Below are positions 48,783 to 59,304 of a stretch of DNA of 64,000 nt, piece by piece. The DNA comes from Cellulomonas carbonis. Lineage in GTDB: Bacteria > Actinomycetota > Actinomycetes > Actinomycetales > Cellulomonadaceae. The stretch's first letter is position 1. Every line of letters begins with the position of its first letter. A program made the position numbers and the translations under genes. The notes under the pieces were generated by a model. That model was not told where the DNA came from, did not search any database, and was given only the letters and a program-made list of their open reading frames with translations. The stretch covers positions 921,468-985,467 of the forward strand of contig NZ_BMEB01000001.1 in the NCBI RefSeq assembly GCF_014636275.1, given 5' to 3'.

Positions 48783-49613
48783 ATGGCCATCACCACGCCT
48801 GCCCCCGTGCGCTCGCACCCCGCCCATCCCGTGCGGATCGAGGGCGTCGGACGCACCTTCGCCCCACGCGACCGCCGCGACCACGCGACGACCGTGCTCG
48901 CCGACGTCGACCTCGAGGTCGCCGCGGGTGAGATCGTCGCGCTCATCGGCGCGTCCGGCTGCGGCAAGTCGACCCTCCTGCGCCAGGTCTGCGGGCTCGA
49001 CGCGCCGACCGCCGGTCGGATCCTCATCGACGGCACGCCCGTCTCGGGCGTCGACGCACGGTGCGCGGTCGCCTTCCAGGAGCCCCGGCTCCTGCCGTGG
49101 CGCACGCTCGCGCAGAACGTCGCGATCGGTCTCCCCCGCGGGACCGATCGCGCGACCGGACGGCGCCGCGTCGACGAGCTGCTCCAGCTCGTGGGGCTCG
49201 GCGAGTGCACGCACTACCGCCCGCGGCAGATCAGCGGCGGCATGGCGCAGCGCGCGGCGCTCGCCCGGGCGCTCGCCCGCAACCCCGGCGTGCTGCTGCT
49301 CGACGAGCCGTTCGGGGCGCTCGACGCGCTCACGCGCCTGCGCATGCAGGACCTGCTGCTCGACGTCCACGCGGCCGAGCCGACGACGGTCCTGCTCGTC
49401 ACGCACGACGTGGACGAGGCGCTCTACCTCGCCGACCGCGTGGTGCTGCTCGGCCGCCCGCGCGGCGCGGCGAAGGGCACGCCAAGCACCGTCCGGACCA
49501 TCGTCGAGGTGCCCGGCGCACGGCCGCGCGACCGCGGGGACGCGGAGCTCGCGCACCTGCGGGCCGAGCTGCTCGAGGGGCTCGGCGTCCACGCCCACCA
49601 CCAGACCCGCTGA
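48783..49613 (+). CDS. ssuB: sulfonate/nitrate-type ABC transporter, ATP-binding protein
   Basis: ATPase of 276 residues in the SsuB/TauB group. Walker A GASGCGKS, the Q-loop AFQEPRLLPWRTLAQNV typical of this group, signature ISGGMAQRAALARAL and Walker B LLLDEPFGALDALTR. The ATG at 48783 follows GAGGA. It opens an operon with a lipoprotein, a permease, an acetyl-CoA synthetase, MetY and a CoA-binding protein. The sulfonate assignment rests on sequence type and the sulfur genes downstream; an aliphatic sulfonate, taurine or another organosulfur compound could be the substrate. Confidence 0.9.
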   Translation: MAITTPAPVRSHPAHPVRIEGVGRTFAPRDRRDHATTVLADVDLEVAAGEIVALIGASGCGKSTLLRQVCGLDAPTAGRILIDGTPVSGVDARCAVAFQEPRLLPWRTLAQNVAIGLPRGTDRATGRRRVDELLQLVGLGECTHYRPRQISGGMAQRAALARALARNPGVLLLDEPFGALDALTRLRMQDLLLDVHAAEPTTVLLVTHDVDEALYLADRVVLLGRPRGAAKGTPSTVRTIVEVPGARPRDRGDAELAHLRAELLEGLGVHAHHQTR

Positions 49614-49736
49614 CGGGCACCTGACCAAAGCGCACGACGTCGCGCAGCCCGCCACCCGTCCCACCCACCTGTCCCGCCCCGCGCGGACTCCCCCACGACG
49701 GCCCCCACGGCCGCCGCCACCACCCGAGAGGTCACC

Positions 49737-50789
49737 ATGAGGATCCGATCAGCACTGTCCGTCACCGCAGCGACCGCGGCCGCCGCCCTGATGCTCAGCG
49801 GCTGCGTCGCGGGCGAGGGGTCGGCCACGCAGGCAGAGGCCCCCGCCGCGGGCGCCACGGCGGCCGACGACGGGTGGAGCACCGACACCCTGAACATCGA
49901 CTTCGCCACGTACAACCCGCTCAGCCTCATCATCAAGGAGCAGGGCTGGCTCGAGGAGACGCTCGGCGACGACGTCACCGTGACCTGGGTCCAGTCCGCG
50001 GGGTCGAACAAGGCGAACGAGGCGCTCCGCGCGGGCGCCGTCGACGTCGGCTCCACGGCCGGCTCGGCCGCGCTGCTCGCACGCGCCAACGGGTCCCCGA
50101 TCCGGACGGTCTCCGTCTACACGCAGCCGGAGTGGTCCGCGATCGTCGTGCCGGCCGACTCCGAGATCGACTCGGTGGAGGACCTTGCCGGCCGTTCGGT
50201 CGCCGCGACCAAGGGCACCGACCCGTACTTCTTCCTCCTGCAGAGCCTCGAGGAGCACGGCGTCGCCCTCGGCGACGTCGAGGTGCAGAACCTCCAGCAC
50301 GCGGACGGTCGGGTGGCGCTCGAGAACGGCTCGGTCGACGCGTGGGCCGGGCTCGACCCGATCATGGCCGACACCGAGGTCAACGCCGGGTCGAAGCTGA
50401 TCTACCGCAACATCGACTTCAACTCGTACGGCTTCCTCAACGCGCGCGAGCAGTTCCTCGAGGAGTCGCCCGACGTCGCTCAGGTCGTCGTCGACGCGTA
50501 CGAAAAGGCCCGCGCGTGGGCCCTGGAGAACCCGGAGGAGACCGCGCAGATCCTCGCCGACGTCGCGGGCATCGACCTCGCGATCGCCGAGAAGGTCATC
50601 CTCGAGCGCACGGTGATCGACCTCGACCCGGTCCCCGGTGACGCGCAGCGTGCCGTGCTCGAGGTCGTCGGCCCGATCTTCGTCGAGTCCGGGGACGTCT
50701 CCTCGCAGGACCAGATCGACGACGCGCTCGAGGTCCTGCTCGACGACACGTTCGCGTCGCAGGCAGACCCCTCCACCATCGCGGAGTGA
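49737..50789 (+). CDS. ssuA: sulfonate-type ABC transporter, substrate-binding lipoprotein
   Basis: SsuA/TauA-like binding protein of 350 residues, lipobox LSGC (Cys23). The NMT1-type fold is recognisable from IDFATYNPLSLIIKEQGWLEE, VQSAGSNKANEALRAGAVDV and the later VAATKGTDPYFFLLQSLEEHG. The 123-bp gap before it is the largest in the operon before ssuC. Gene order ATPase, binding protein, permease is less common than A-C-B but the set is complete. Confidence 0.9.
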   Translation: MRIRSALSVTAATAAAALMLSGCVAGEGSATQAEAPAAGATAADDGWSTDTLNIDFATYNPLSLIIKEQGWLEETLGDDVTVTWVQSAGSNKANEALRAGAVDVGSTAGSAALLARANGSPIRTVSVYTQPEWSAIVVPADSEIDSVEDLAGRSVAATKGTDPYFFLLQSLEEHGVALGDVEVQNLQHADGRVALENGSVDAWAGLDPIMADTEVNAGSKLIYRNIDFNSYGFLNAREQFLEESPDVAQVVVDAYEKARAWALENPEETAQILADVAGIDLAIAEKVILERTVIDLDPVPGDAQRAVLEVVGPIFVESGDVSSQDQIDDALEVLLDDTFASQADPSTIAE

Positions 50790-50884
50790 CGCGTGCGGTG
50801 GCCGTCCCGCTGGGACGGCCACCGCACCGCCCCCGCACGACCGCACCGACGCCCGGCCCCACCCGGCCGACGGAAGGACCAGTC

Positions 50885-51799
50885 ATGACCACGCTGCGCA
50901 GCTCGACCTCCTCGACGGAGACGACCTTCGGCCAGACCAGGGTGGGCGAAGCCGACGGGTCCGCCGCCTCGACGTCGCACGTGGTCGTGTCCGACCGCGG
51001 GTCGTCCGCCGTGGAGCGTCCCCGTAGGGACCTGCTGGGTCACCGCGGCGTGCGCGTGGGTCTGGCCCTCGTCGTCCCGCTCACGCTGCTCGTCGCATGG
51101 CATCTCCTGACGACCGTCACGGGCACCTTCGCCCCGTACCAGCTCCCCTCGCCGACGGCCGTCGTCGACGCGGGCGTCGAGCTCGCCACCCGGGCGAACG
51201 GCCCCACGCTGTGGCTGCACGTCGCGATCTCGGTCCAGCGCGTCCTGATCGGCTTCGCCGCGGGCGCGCTCGCGGGGCTCGTCGTCGGGGCCGTCGTGGG
51301 CCTGTCGCGCGTGGGCGACGCCCTGCTGAGCGGGACGATCGGCGCGCTCCGGGCCGTCCCGTCGCTGGGCTGGGTGCCGCTCCTCATCCTCTGGATCGGC
51401 ATCAACGAGGACTCCAAGGTCCTGCTCATCGCCATCGGCGCCTTCTTCCCCGTGTACACGACCGTCGCGAGCGCCCTGCGCCACGTCGACGCCCACCTCG
51501 TGGAGGCGGGCCGGGCGTACGGCTTCCGCGGGACGCGGCTGCTCACGCGGGTCCAGCTCCCCGCGGCCACGCCCGCCGTCGTCGCCGGTCTGCGCCTGGC
51601 GCTCGCGCAGTCCTGGCTGTTCCTGGTCGCGGCAGAGCTCATCGCCGCGTCGATGGGCCTCGGGTTCCTCCTGACCGACTCGGCGAACAACGGCCGCGTC
51701 GACCGGATCCTGCTCGCGCTCGTCGTCCTCGCGGTGCTCGGCAAGACGACCGACGCGCTCATCGGGGTCGCCGAGCGGCGCCTCCTGCGGCGCTTCTGA
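50885..51799 (+). CDS. ssuC: sulfonate-type ABC transporter, permease
   Basis: SsuC/TauC-type permease, 304 residues: a polar Ser/Thr-rich N-terminal tail of about 50, then six hydrophobic segments. The EAA loop reads VEAGRAYGFRGTRLLTRVQLPAATPAVVAG with the preceding ALRAVPSLGWVPLLILWIG. The ATG at 50885 has GGAAGGA upstream. The first gene of the acyl-CoA branch follows 44 bp downstream. Confidence 0.92.
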   Translation: MTTLRSSTSSTETTFGQTRVGEADGSAASTSHVVVSDRGSSAVERPRRDLLGHRGVRVGLALVVPLTLLVAWHLLTTVTGTFAPYQLPSPTAVVDAGVELATRANGPTLWLHVAISVQRVLIGFAAGALAGLVVGAVVGLSRVGDALLSGTIGALRAVPSLGWVPLLILWIGINEDSKVLLIAIGAFFPVYTTVASALRHVDAHLVEAGRAYGFRGTRLLTRVQLPAATPAVVAGLRLALAQSWLFLVAAELIAASMGLGFLLTDSANNGRVDRILLALVVLAVLGKTTDALIGVAERRLLRRF

Positions 51800-51843
51800 A
51801 CCACCCCGGACCCACCGCACCGCCACCACGAACCGAGGGACGC

Positions 51844-53990
<2,147 letters not shown>

Positions 53991-53994
<4 letters not shown>

Positions 53995-55373
53995 CCGAAC
54001 CGACCTCCGACCGCCGCTGGGGCTTCCGCACCCGGGCGCTGCACGCCGGCGGCGTGCCCGACCCGACGACGGGCGCACGCGCCGTGCCGATCTACCAGAC
54101 GACGAGCTTCGTGTTCGACGACACCGCGGACGCGGCGAACCTCTTCGCGCTGCAGAAGTACGGCAACATCTACAGCCGCATCGGCAACCCCACGGTCGCC
54201 GCGCTCGAGGAGCGCATCGCGTCGCTCGAGGGCGGCATCGGTGCGGTCGCGACGTCGTCGGGCATGGCCGCGGAGTTCATCACGTTCGCCGCGCTCGTCG
54301 GCGCCGGCGACCACGTCGTCGCCGCCGCGTCGCTGTACGGCGGCACGGTCACGCAGCTCGACGTGACGCTGCGCCGGTTCGGGGTCGAGACGACGTTCGT
54401 GCCGGGCACCGACCCGGCCGACTACGCCGCGGCCATCCGACCCGAGACGAAGGTCGTCTACGCCGAGGTCATCGCGAACCCGTCCGGCGAGATCACGGAC
54501 ATCGCGGGGCTCGCCGAGGTCGCCCACGCGGCGGGTGTGCCGCTCGTCATCGACGCGACCCTCAGCACGCCGTACCTCTGCCGTCCGCTCGAGCACGGCG
54601 CGGACGTCGTCATCCACTCCGTGACGAAGTTCCTCGGCGGGCACGGGACCACGCTCGGCGGCGTCGTCGTCGAGAGCGGCCGGTTCGACTGGGGGAACGG
54701 GAAGTTCCCGCAGATGACCGAGCCCGTCCCGTCGTACGGCGGCGTGAGCTGGTGGGAGAACTTCGGCGAGTACGGCTTCCTGACGAAGCTGCGCTCGGAG
54801 CAGCTCCGCGACATCGGGCCGTCGCTCGCGCCGCAGTCCGCCTTCCAGCTGCTGCAGGGCGTCGAGACGCTCCCGCAGCGCATGGAGGCGCACCTGGCCA
54901 ACGCCCGACGCGTCGCGCAGTGGCTCGAGGCGGACCCGCGCGTCGGCTACGTCAACTGGGCGGGTCTGCCGTCGCACCAGCACCACGAGCGTGCGCAGCG
55001 GTACCTGCCGCTCGGGCCGAGCGCGGTCTTCGCGTTCGGCGTGCGCGGCACCGACGAGGTGCCCGGCCGCGCCGCGGGCCGGCGCTTCATCGAGTCGCTC
55101 CAGCTCGCGAGCCACCTCGCGAACATCGGGGACGCGCGCACGCTCGTCATCCACCCCGCGTCGACGACGCACCAGCAGCTCTCCGTCGAGCAGCTCGCCG
55201 CCGCGGGCGTCCCCGAGGACCTCGTGCGCATCAGCGTCGGGCTCGAGGACGTCGAGGACATCCTGTGGGACCTCGACCAGGCGCTCACGCGCGCCGTCGG
55301 ACCCGCCGACCAGCACGCGACGCAGACCGACCCGTCCCCCGCCGCCCCCTCCCCTGCCGAGGTGACCGCATGA
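53991..55373 (+). CDS. metY: O-acetylhomoserine sulfhydrylase
   Basis: PLP enzyme of the Cys/Met metabolism family converting O-acetylhomoserine plus sulfide to homocysteine and acetate; may also act on O-acetylserine. The product has 460 residues, with YQTTSFVFDD, YSRIGNPT, the PLP lysine Lys213 in HSVTKFLGGHGTTLGG and SVGLEDVEDI near the end. The final 25 residues are a Pro/Ala tail. The GTG start overlaps the acs stop and the next gene starts in an ATGA overlap. Confidence 0.96.
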
Positions 55374-55912
55374 CCGCCGACGTCGGGGCCGCGTGCGCCC
55401 TGCCGACCCCAGCACCCGCCCCGGGCGCCGCACCGCGCACGTGGCAGGGACCGGGCGCCGCCGAGCGGCTCGCGATCCTGCGCCGTACGCGCTCCGTCGC
55501 GATCGTCGGGGCCTCCGCGAACGCGTCGCGCGCGAGCTACTTCGTGGCGACGTACCTGCTGTCGTCCTCCCCGTACGACGTCTACTTCGTCAACCCCCGC
55601 GCGACCGAGATCCTGGGGCGCCCGGTGTACCCGTCGCTCGCGGCGCTCCCGGTCGTGCCGGACCTCGTCGACGTGTTCCGGCGCCACGACGACCTGCCGT
55701 CGGTCCTCGACGAGACGATCGACGTCGGCGCGCGGACGCTCTGGCTCCAGCTCGGGTCGTGGCACGAGGACGTCGCGCGCCGCGCCGAGGCCGCGGGGCT
55801 CGAGGTCGTCATGGACCGGTGCGTGAAGATCGAGCACGCGCGGTTCCACGGCGGCCTGCACCTCGCCGGGTTCGACACGGGCGTCATCAGCTCCCGGCGC
55901 GGCCTGCGCTGA
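55370..55912 (+). CDS. CoA-binding protein (YccU-like Rossmann domain)
   Basis: The product has 180 residues. After a Pro/Ala-rich N-terminus of about 35 comes a CoA_binding Rossmann fold: SVAIVGASANASRASYFVATYL, YFVNPRATEILGRPVYPSL, LWLQLGSWHEDVARRAEAAG and the end VMDRCVKIEHARF. Proteins of this family often sit beside O-acetylhomoserine sulfhydrylase in actinobacteria; the role is unknown. Cys at VMDRC is conserved in many members. It ends the sulfur operon and overlaps the 3' end of the convergent alkyltransferase-like gene by 26 bp. Confidence 0.85.
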   Translation: MTADVGAACALPTPAPAPGAAPRTWQGPGAAERLAILRRTRSVAIVGASANASRASYFVATYLLSSSPYDVYFVNPRATEILGRPVYPSLAALPVVPDLVDVFRRHDDLPSVLDETIDVGARTLWLQLGSWHEDVARRAEAAGLEVVMDRCVKIEHARFHGGLHLAGFDTGVISSRRGLR

Positions 55913-56261
55913 CCTCGCGCGGGTCCCCGGGCAGCTCGTCCGGGAACCAGATCGCCTCGCGGAGGACGACCCTCGGGTCGTCCTCCGCGTCGCGCACGGG
56001 GCACCCCTCGGCGAGGAGCCGCGGCACGGCCTCGGGATGACCCCGCGGGGGACGACCGGCCGCGTTGACGACGCGCCACCAGGGCACCGACCCGCCCGCG
56101 GTGGCCATGACCCGGCCCACCTGCCGCGGGCCGCCGCGCCCGAGCCGCTGCGCGACCTCCTCCGCGACCGTGCCGTACGTCATGACGCGACCGGGCGGTA
56201 TCGCCTCGACCAGGTCGAGGACGGCCTCGACGTACTCGTCGTCGCCGCCGGGGCGGTCCAC
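55887..56261 (-). CDS. alkyltransferase-like DNA base-flipping protein (ATL)
   Basis: MGMT-fold protein of 124 residues. The position of the MGMT active-site PCHRV reads PWWRV (60-64), so the alkyl-acceptor Cys and its His are both replaced by Trp; ATL proteins with this change bind O6-alkylguanine and hand it to nucleotide excision repair. The flipping helix region RQVGRVMATAG is intact. The GTG at 56261 lies 3 nt after the PP2C stop, so the two genes are co-transcribed. Confidence 0.88.
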   Translation of the reverse strand: MDRPGGDDEYVEAVLDLVEAIPPGRVMTYGTVAEEVAQRLGRGGPRQVGRVMATAGGSVPWWRVVNAAGRPPRGHPEAVPRLLAEGCPVRDAEDDPRVVLREAIWFPDELPGDPREVSAGRAGS

Positions 56262-56264
56262 CGC

Positions 56265-57428
56265 TCAGTCCCGGTGGACGAGCACGAGGCCGCGGTCGTC
56301 GTCCTCGCCCGCGCGTACGCCCGCGAGGACCGCGTCGGCGCCGCCGCTGCGCGTCGAGATGAACCGCTCCGCCGCGCCCATGAGCCGGTCGATGCCGAGC
56401 TCGACGTCGGCGCCCGGGACCTCCACGAGCCCGTCGGTGTAGAGCATGACCGTGTCCCCGTGCTCGAGGACCCCCTCGTGCACCGCGAACACCGGTGCGA
56501 CGACGACACCCAGGGCGGGCCCGCCCGACGTGTCGAGCGTCTCGATCAGGCCCGAGCCGCGGTGCACGTGGACCGCGGGCGGGTGACCCGCGGTCGAGAC
56601 GCGGAACGTGCCCGTGTCCAGGCGCACCGCGAGGTGCACCGCCGTCGCGAAGCCCTCGGGCCAGGCCTGCTCGAGCAGGTACTTGTTCGCGGCCGGGAGG
56701 AACGCCTCGGTCGGCATCGCGCCGAGCAGACCGCCGAACGCGCCGGACAGCAGCAGCGAGCGGACACCCGCCTCCTGACCCTTGCCGGAGACGTCGACGA
56801 GCACGATCTCCAGCAGCGACCCGTTGCGCCCGCGGGCCGCGACGACGAAGTCGCCCGAGAACGCCTCGGCGTTGGCCGACCGCACGACGCTGTCGACGCG
56901 CCACCCCGCAGGCAGCTCGGGGATCCGGCCGTGCGCGACGAGCCGGTCGCGCAGGTCGACGAGCATGATGTCGCTCATCGCGCCCTGGATGCCGAGGCGC
57001 GACCGGTTGCGGACGAACGCGAACGCCGACACCGCGCCGAGGGCGAGGGCGACGAAGACGCCCGGGTCGGAGGTGCGCTCGCGCGTGACGTGCAGCCCGA
57101 CGACGAGGCCCAGCACGACCACCCCGAGCACGGCCATCCCGACGGGCCGCAGCGTGAAGACGCCGAGGAGGAGCACGAACACCATGACGGCGGGCACGAC
57201 CCACGTCGGCGTCAGCACCATGCCGAGGGCCGCGAGGCCCGCGAGCGCCACGAGGCCCGCGGTCGCGACCAGCTGGCGGCGGCGCGTCGTCCTGCGGTGG
57301 ACGGTGCGCGCCCAGCCGACGCGGCGCAGCGCAGCGCTGCGCAGCCGACGGGATCGACGCCGCCGCTGACGGACCTGACGACGGGTCCGCCCGGGGGCGG
57401 CGCGCGCGGCCGTCGTCGTAGTGCTCAC
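56265..57428 (-). CDS. PP2C-family (SpoIIE/RsbU-type) protein phosphatase, membrane anchored
   Basis: The product has 387 residues. The first 50 are extremely basic (15 of 38 between 13 and 50 are Arg), then three or four TM segments to about 150, and a cytoplasmic PP2C/SpoIIE phosphatase: SGDFVVAARG, LVDVSGKGQEAGVRSLLLSG, TAGHPPAVHVH and MLYTDGLVEV carry the metal-binding Asp residues. Such enzymes usually dephosphorylate anti-sigma-factor antagonists. The GTG at 57428 has TACCCT 7 nt upstream and no Shine-Dalgarno, so it may be leaderless. An ATL gene follows. Confidence 0.88.
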   Translation of the reverse strand: MSTTTTAARAAPGRTRRQVRQRRRRSRRLRSAALRRVGWARTVHRRTTRRRQLVATAGLVALAGLAALGMVLTPTWVVPAVMVFVLLLGVFTLRPVGMAVLGVVVLGLVVGLHVTRERTSDPGVFVALALGAVSAFAFVRNRSRLGIQGAMSDIMLVDLRDRLVAHGRIPELPAGWRVDSVVRSANAEAFSGDFVVAARGRNGSLLEIVLVDVSGKGQEAGVRSLLLSGAFGGLLGAMPTEAFLPAANKYLLEQAWPEGFATAVHLAVRLDTGTFRVSTAGHPPAVHVHRGSGLIETLDTSGGPALGVVVAPVFAVHEGVLEHGDTVMLYTDGLVEVPGADVELGIDRLMGAAERFISTRSGGADAVLAGVRAGEDDDRGLVLVHRD

Positions 57429-57435
57429 CTGCCCG

Positions 57436-57441
57436 AGGGTA
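57436..57441 (-). promoter_or_regulatory. -10 element of a probable leaderless PP2C promoter
   Basis: TACCCT on the minus strand, then 7 nt, then the GTG start. One base longer than the other leaderless candidates here. Confidence 0.45.
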
Positions 57442-57527
57442 GCCAGGCGGGGCGACCGCGGCAGCACCGCCCACGCGCGGGTCCGGGGTCGGCAAATGCG
57501 GTGCGTCGCGACGGTCACGGCGGCACG

Positions 57528-58781
57528 ATGACGGCCATGACCCCGCTGCCCGCCGGCTACCGGCTCGTCGACCTCTCCCCCGACCGCCTGCACGACGTGC
57601 TCACGCTCGACACCTGGGCATTCCCCCAGGGCACGAGCGTCGCGACGCTCGCCGACCTGCCGTCGCCGCTGACCTGGAGCCGGGCCCGTGGCGTCGAGGC
57701 GGACGACGGCGAGCTCGTCGCGATGCACGCGTCCTACCCGTTCGGCTCGTTCCCCGTCCCGGGTGCGCGCGTCCCGGTCGCGGGTCTCACCTGGGTCGGC
57801 GTCCACCCCGGTCACCGCCGCCGCGGCCTGCTGCGCGCGATGATCGACGACCACGTCGCACGCAGCCTCGGTCGCGGCGAGCCCGTCTCGGCGCTGTTCG
57901 CCGCCGAGCCCGCGATCTACGGCCGCTTCGGGTACGGACGCGCGGCGGACGACCTGCGCCTGACCGTCCCACGGGGTGCCGCCCTCCGCGACGTCCCCGG
58001 CGCGCAGGACGTCCGCGTACGCCTCGAGCAGCTGGACCGCGAGCGGCACGTCGACCAGGTCCTGGCGCTGCACGCCTCGGTCGACCGTCCGGGATGGGCC
58101 ACGCGCGAGTCGGCGGAGCTGCGCGCCGCCTTCGGCACCGACCCCGAGGCGTTCCGCGACGGCGCGGAGCCGCTGCGCGTCGCGCTCGCCGAGCGCGACG
58201 GGGACCTCGTCGGCTACGCGCTGTTCCGGCGCAAGGAGGCGTGGAAGCCCGAGGGGCCGCGCGGCACGGTCCGGGTGCGCGAGGTCGTCACGACCGACCC
58301 CGCCGCGGCGCGTGCGCTGTGGGGCGTGCTCCTCGACCTGGACCTCATGGGCACCGTCGAGGCGTGGGTGCCCGTCGACGACGCGCTCGTGCACCTGCTG
58401 GTCGACGTGCGCGCGGCGGTCCCGCGCCTCGCCGACAACGTGTGGGTCCGGCTCCTCGACGTCCCGGCCGCTCTCGCGGCGCGGCGCTACGCGGCCCCGG
58501 TCGACGTCGTGCTCGAGGTGCAGGACGCGCTCGTGCCCGCCAACGCGGGCCGCTGGCGCGTGACCGTCGACGCCACGGGCACCGCGAGCGTCGAGCGCAC
58601 CGACCGGGCCGCCGACCTGACCCTCGACGTCCGCGAGCTCGGCGCCGCGTACCTGGGCGGCACGTCGCTGGCCTCGCTCGCCGCCGCGGGACTCGTGCAC
58701 GAGCACGTGCCCGGGGCGCTCGCCCCGGCGGCCGCCGCGTTCGGGTGGCACGTGCCGCCGGGGTGCGGCTGGGTGTTCTGA
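57528..58781 (+). CDS. Eis-type GNAT N-acetyltransferase
   Basis: The product has 417 residues from the ATG at 57528 (an ATG at 57537 is also possible; neither has a good ribosome-binding site). Tandem GNAT domains plus an SCP2-like C-terminal domain match the Eis family, which acetylates amines of aminoglycosides or proteins and forms hexamers. The acetyl-CoA loop VHPGHRRRGLLRAMI (about 87-101) and the family phrase YGRFGYGRA are present, and the C-terminal carboxylate on WVF would sit in the active site. Substrate unknown. Convergent with rpiB, 4 bp apart. Confidence 0.9.
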   Translation: MTAMTPLPAGYRLVDLSPDRLHDVLTLDTWAFPQGTSVATLADLPSPLTWSRARGVEADDGELVAMHASYPFGSFPVPGARVPVAGLTWVGVHPGHRRRGLLRAMIDDHVARSLGRGEPVSALFAAEPAIYGRFGYGRAADDLRLTVPRGAALRDVPGAQDVRVRLEQLDRERHVDQVLALHASVDRPGWATRESAELRAAFGTDPEAFRDGAEPLRVALAERDGDLVGYALFRRKEAWKPEGPRGTVRVREVVTTDPAAARALWGVLLDLDLMGTVEAWVPVDDALVHLLVDVRAAVPRLADNVWVRLLDVPAALAARRYAAPVDVVLEVQDALVPANAGRWRVTVDATGTASVERTDRAADLTLDVRELGAAYLGGTSLASLAAAGLVHEHVPGALAPAAAAFGWHVPPGCGWVF

Positions 58782-58785
58782 GCGC

Positions 58786-59250
58786 TCAGGCGCCGCCGGA
58801 CTCCTCGCCGCGCTCGTACGCGGCGAGGAGGTCGATGCGTCGCTGGTGGCGCGGGTCGCCGCTGAACGGCTCGGCGAGGAACGCCTCGACCATCGCGACC
58901 GCGTCGTCGACCGGGTGCTGGCGCGCGCCGATCGCCATGACGTTCGCGTCGTTGTGCTGCCGGCCCAGGCGCGCGGTCTCGACGCTCCACGCGAGGACCG
59001 CGCGGACCCCGCGGACCTTGTTGGCCGCGATCTGCTCGCCGTTGCCCGAGCCGCCCAGCACGATGCCGAGGCTCCCCGGCTCGGCGACGACCGCCTCGCC
59101 CGCGGCGAGGCACATCGGCGGGTAGTCGTCCTGGGCGTCGTACTCGTGGGCCCCGTGGTCCACGACGTCGTGGTCGGCGGCGCGCAGGTGCTCGACCAGC
59201 GCCTCCTTGAGCTCGTACCCGGCGTGGTCGGCGGCGATGTGGATGCGCAT
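58786..59250 (-). CDS. rpiB: ribose-5-phosphate isomerase B
   Basis: Interconverts ribose-5-phosphate and ribulose-5-phosphate. The product has 154 residues. IAADHAGYELK at the start and GGSGNGEQIAANKVRGVRAVLAW in the middle match the mycobacterial type, in which Glu (here in GNGEQ) replaces the catalytic Cys of E. coli RpiB. RQHNDANVMAIGAR follows. The ATG at 59250 has AGGA upstream. It is divergent from the M13 peptidase. Confidence 0.95.
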   Translation of the reverse strand: MRIHIAADHAGYELKEALVEHLRAADHDVVDHGAHEYDAQDDYPPMCLAAGEAVVAEPGSLGIVLGGSGNGEQIAANKVRGVRAVLAWSVETARLGRQHNDANVMAIGARQHPVDDAVAMVEAFLAEPFSGDPRHQRRIDLLAAYERGEESGGA

Positions 59251-59292
59251 GGCGCAATCCTGCCAGCGCCGGGACCGGCCGGACGAGCGGCA

Positions 59293-59298
59293 TAGCCT
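59293..59298 (+). promoter_or_regulatory. -10 element of a probable leaderless M13 peptidase promoter
   Basis: TAGCCT, six bases, then the ATG. No Shine-Dalgarno sequence is present. Confidence 0.5.
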
Positions 59299-59304
59299 GT
59301 CGCC

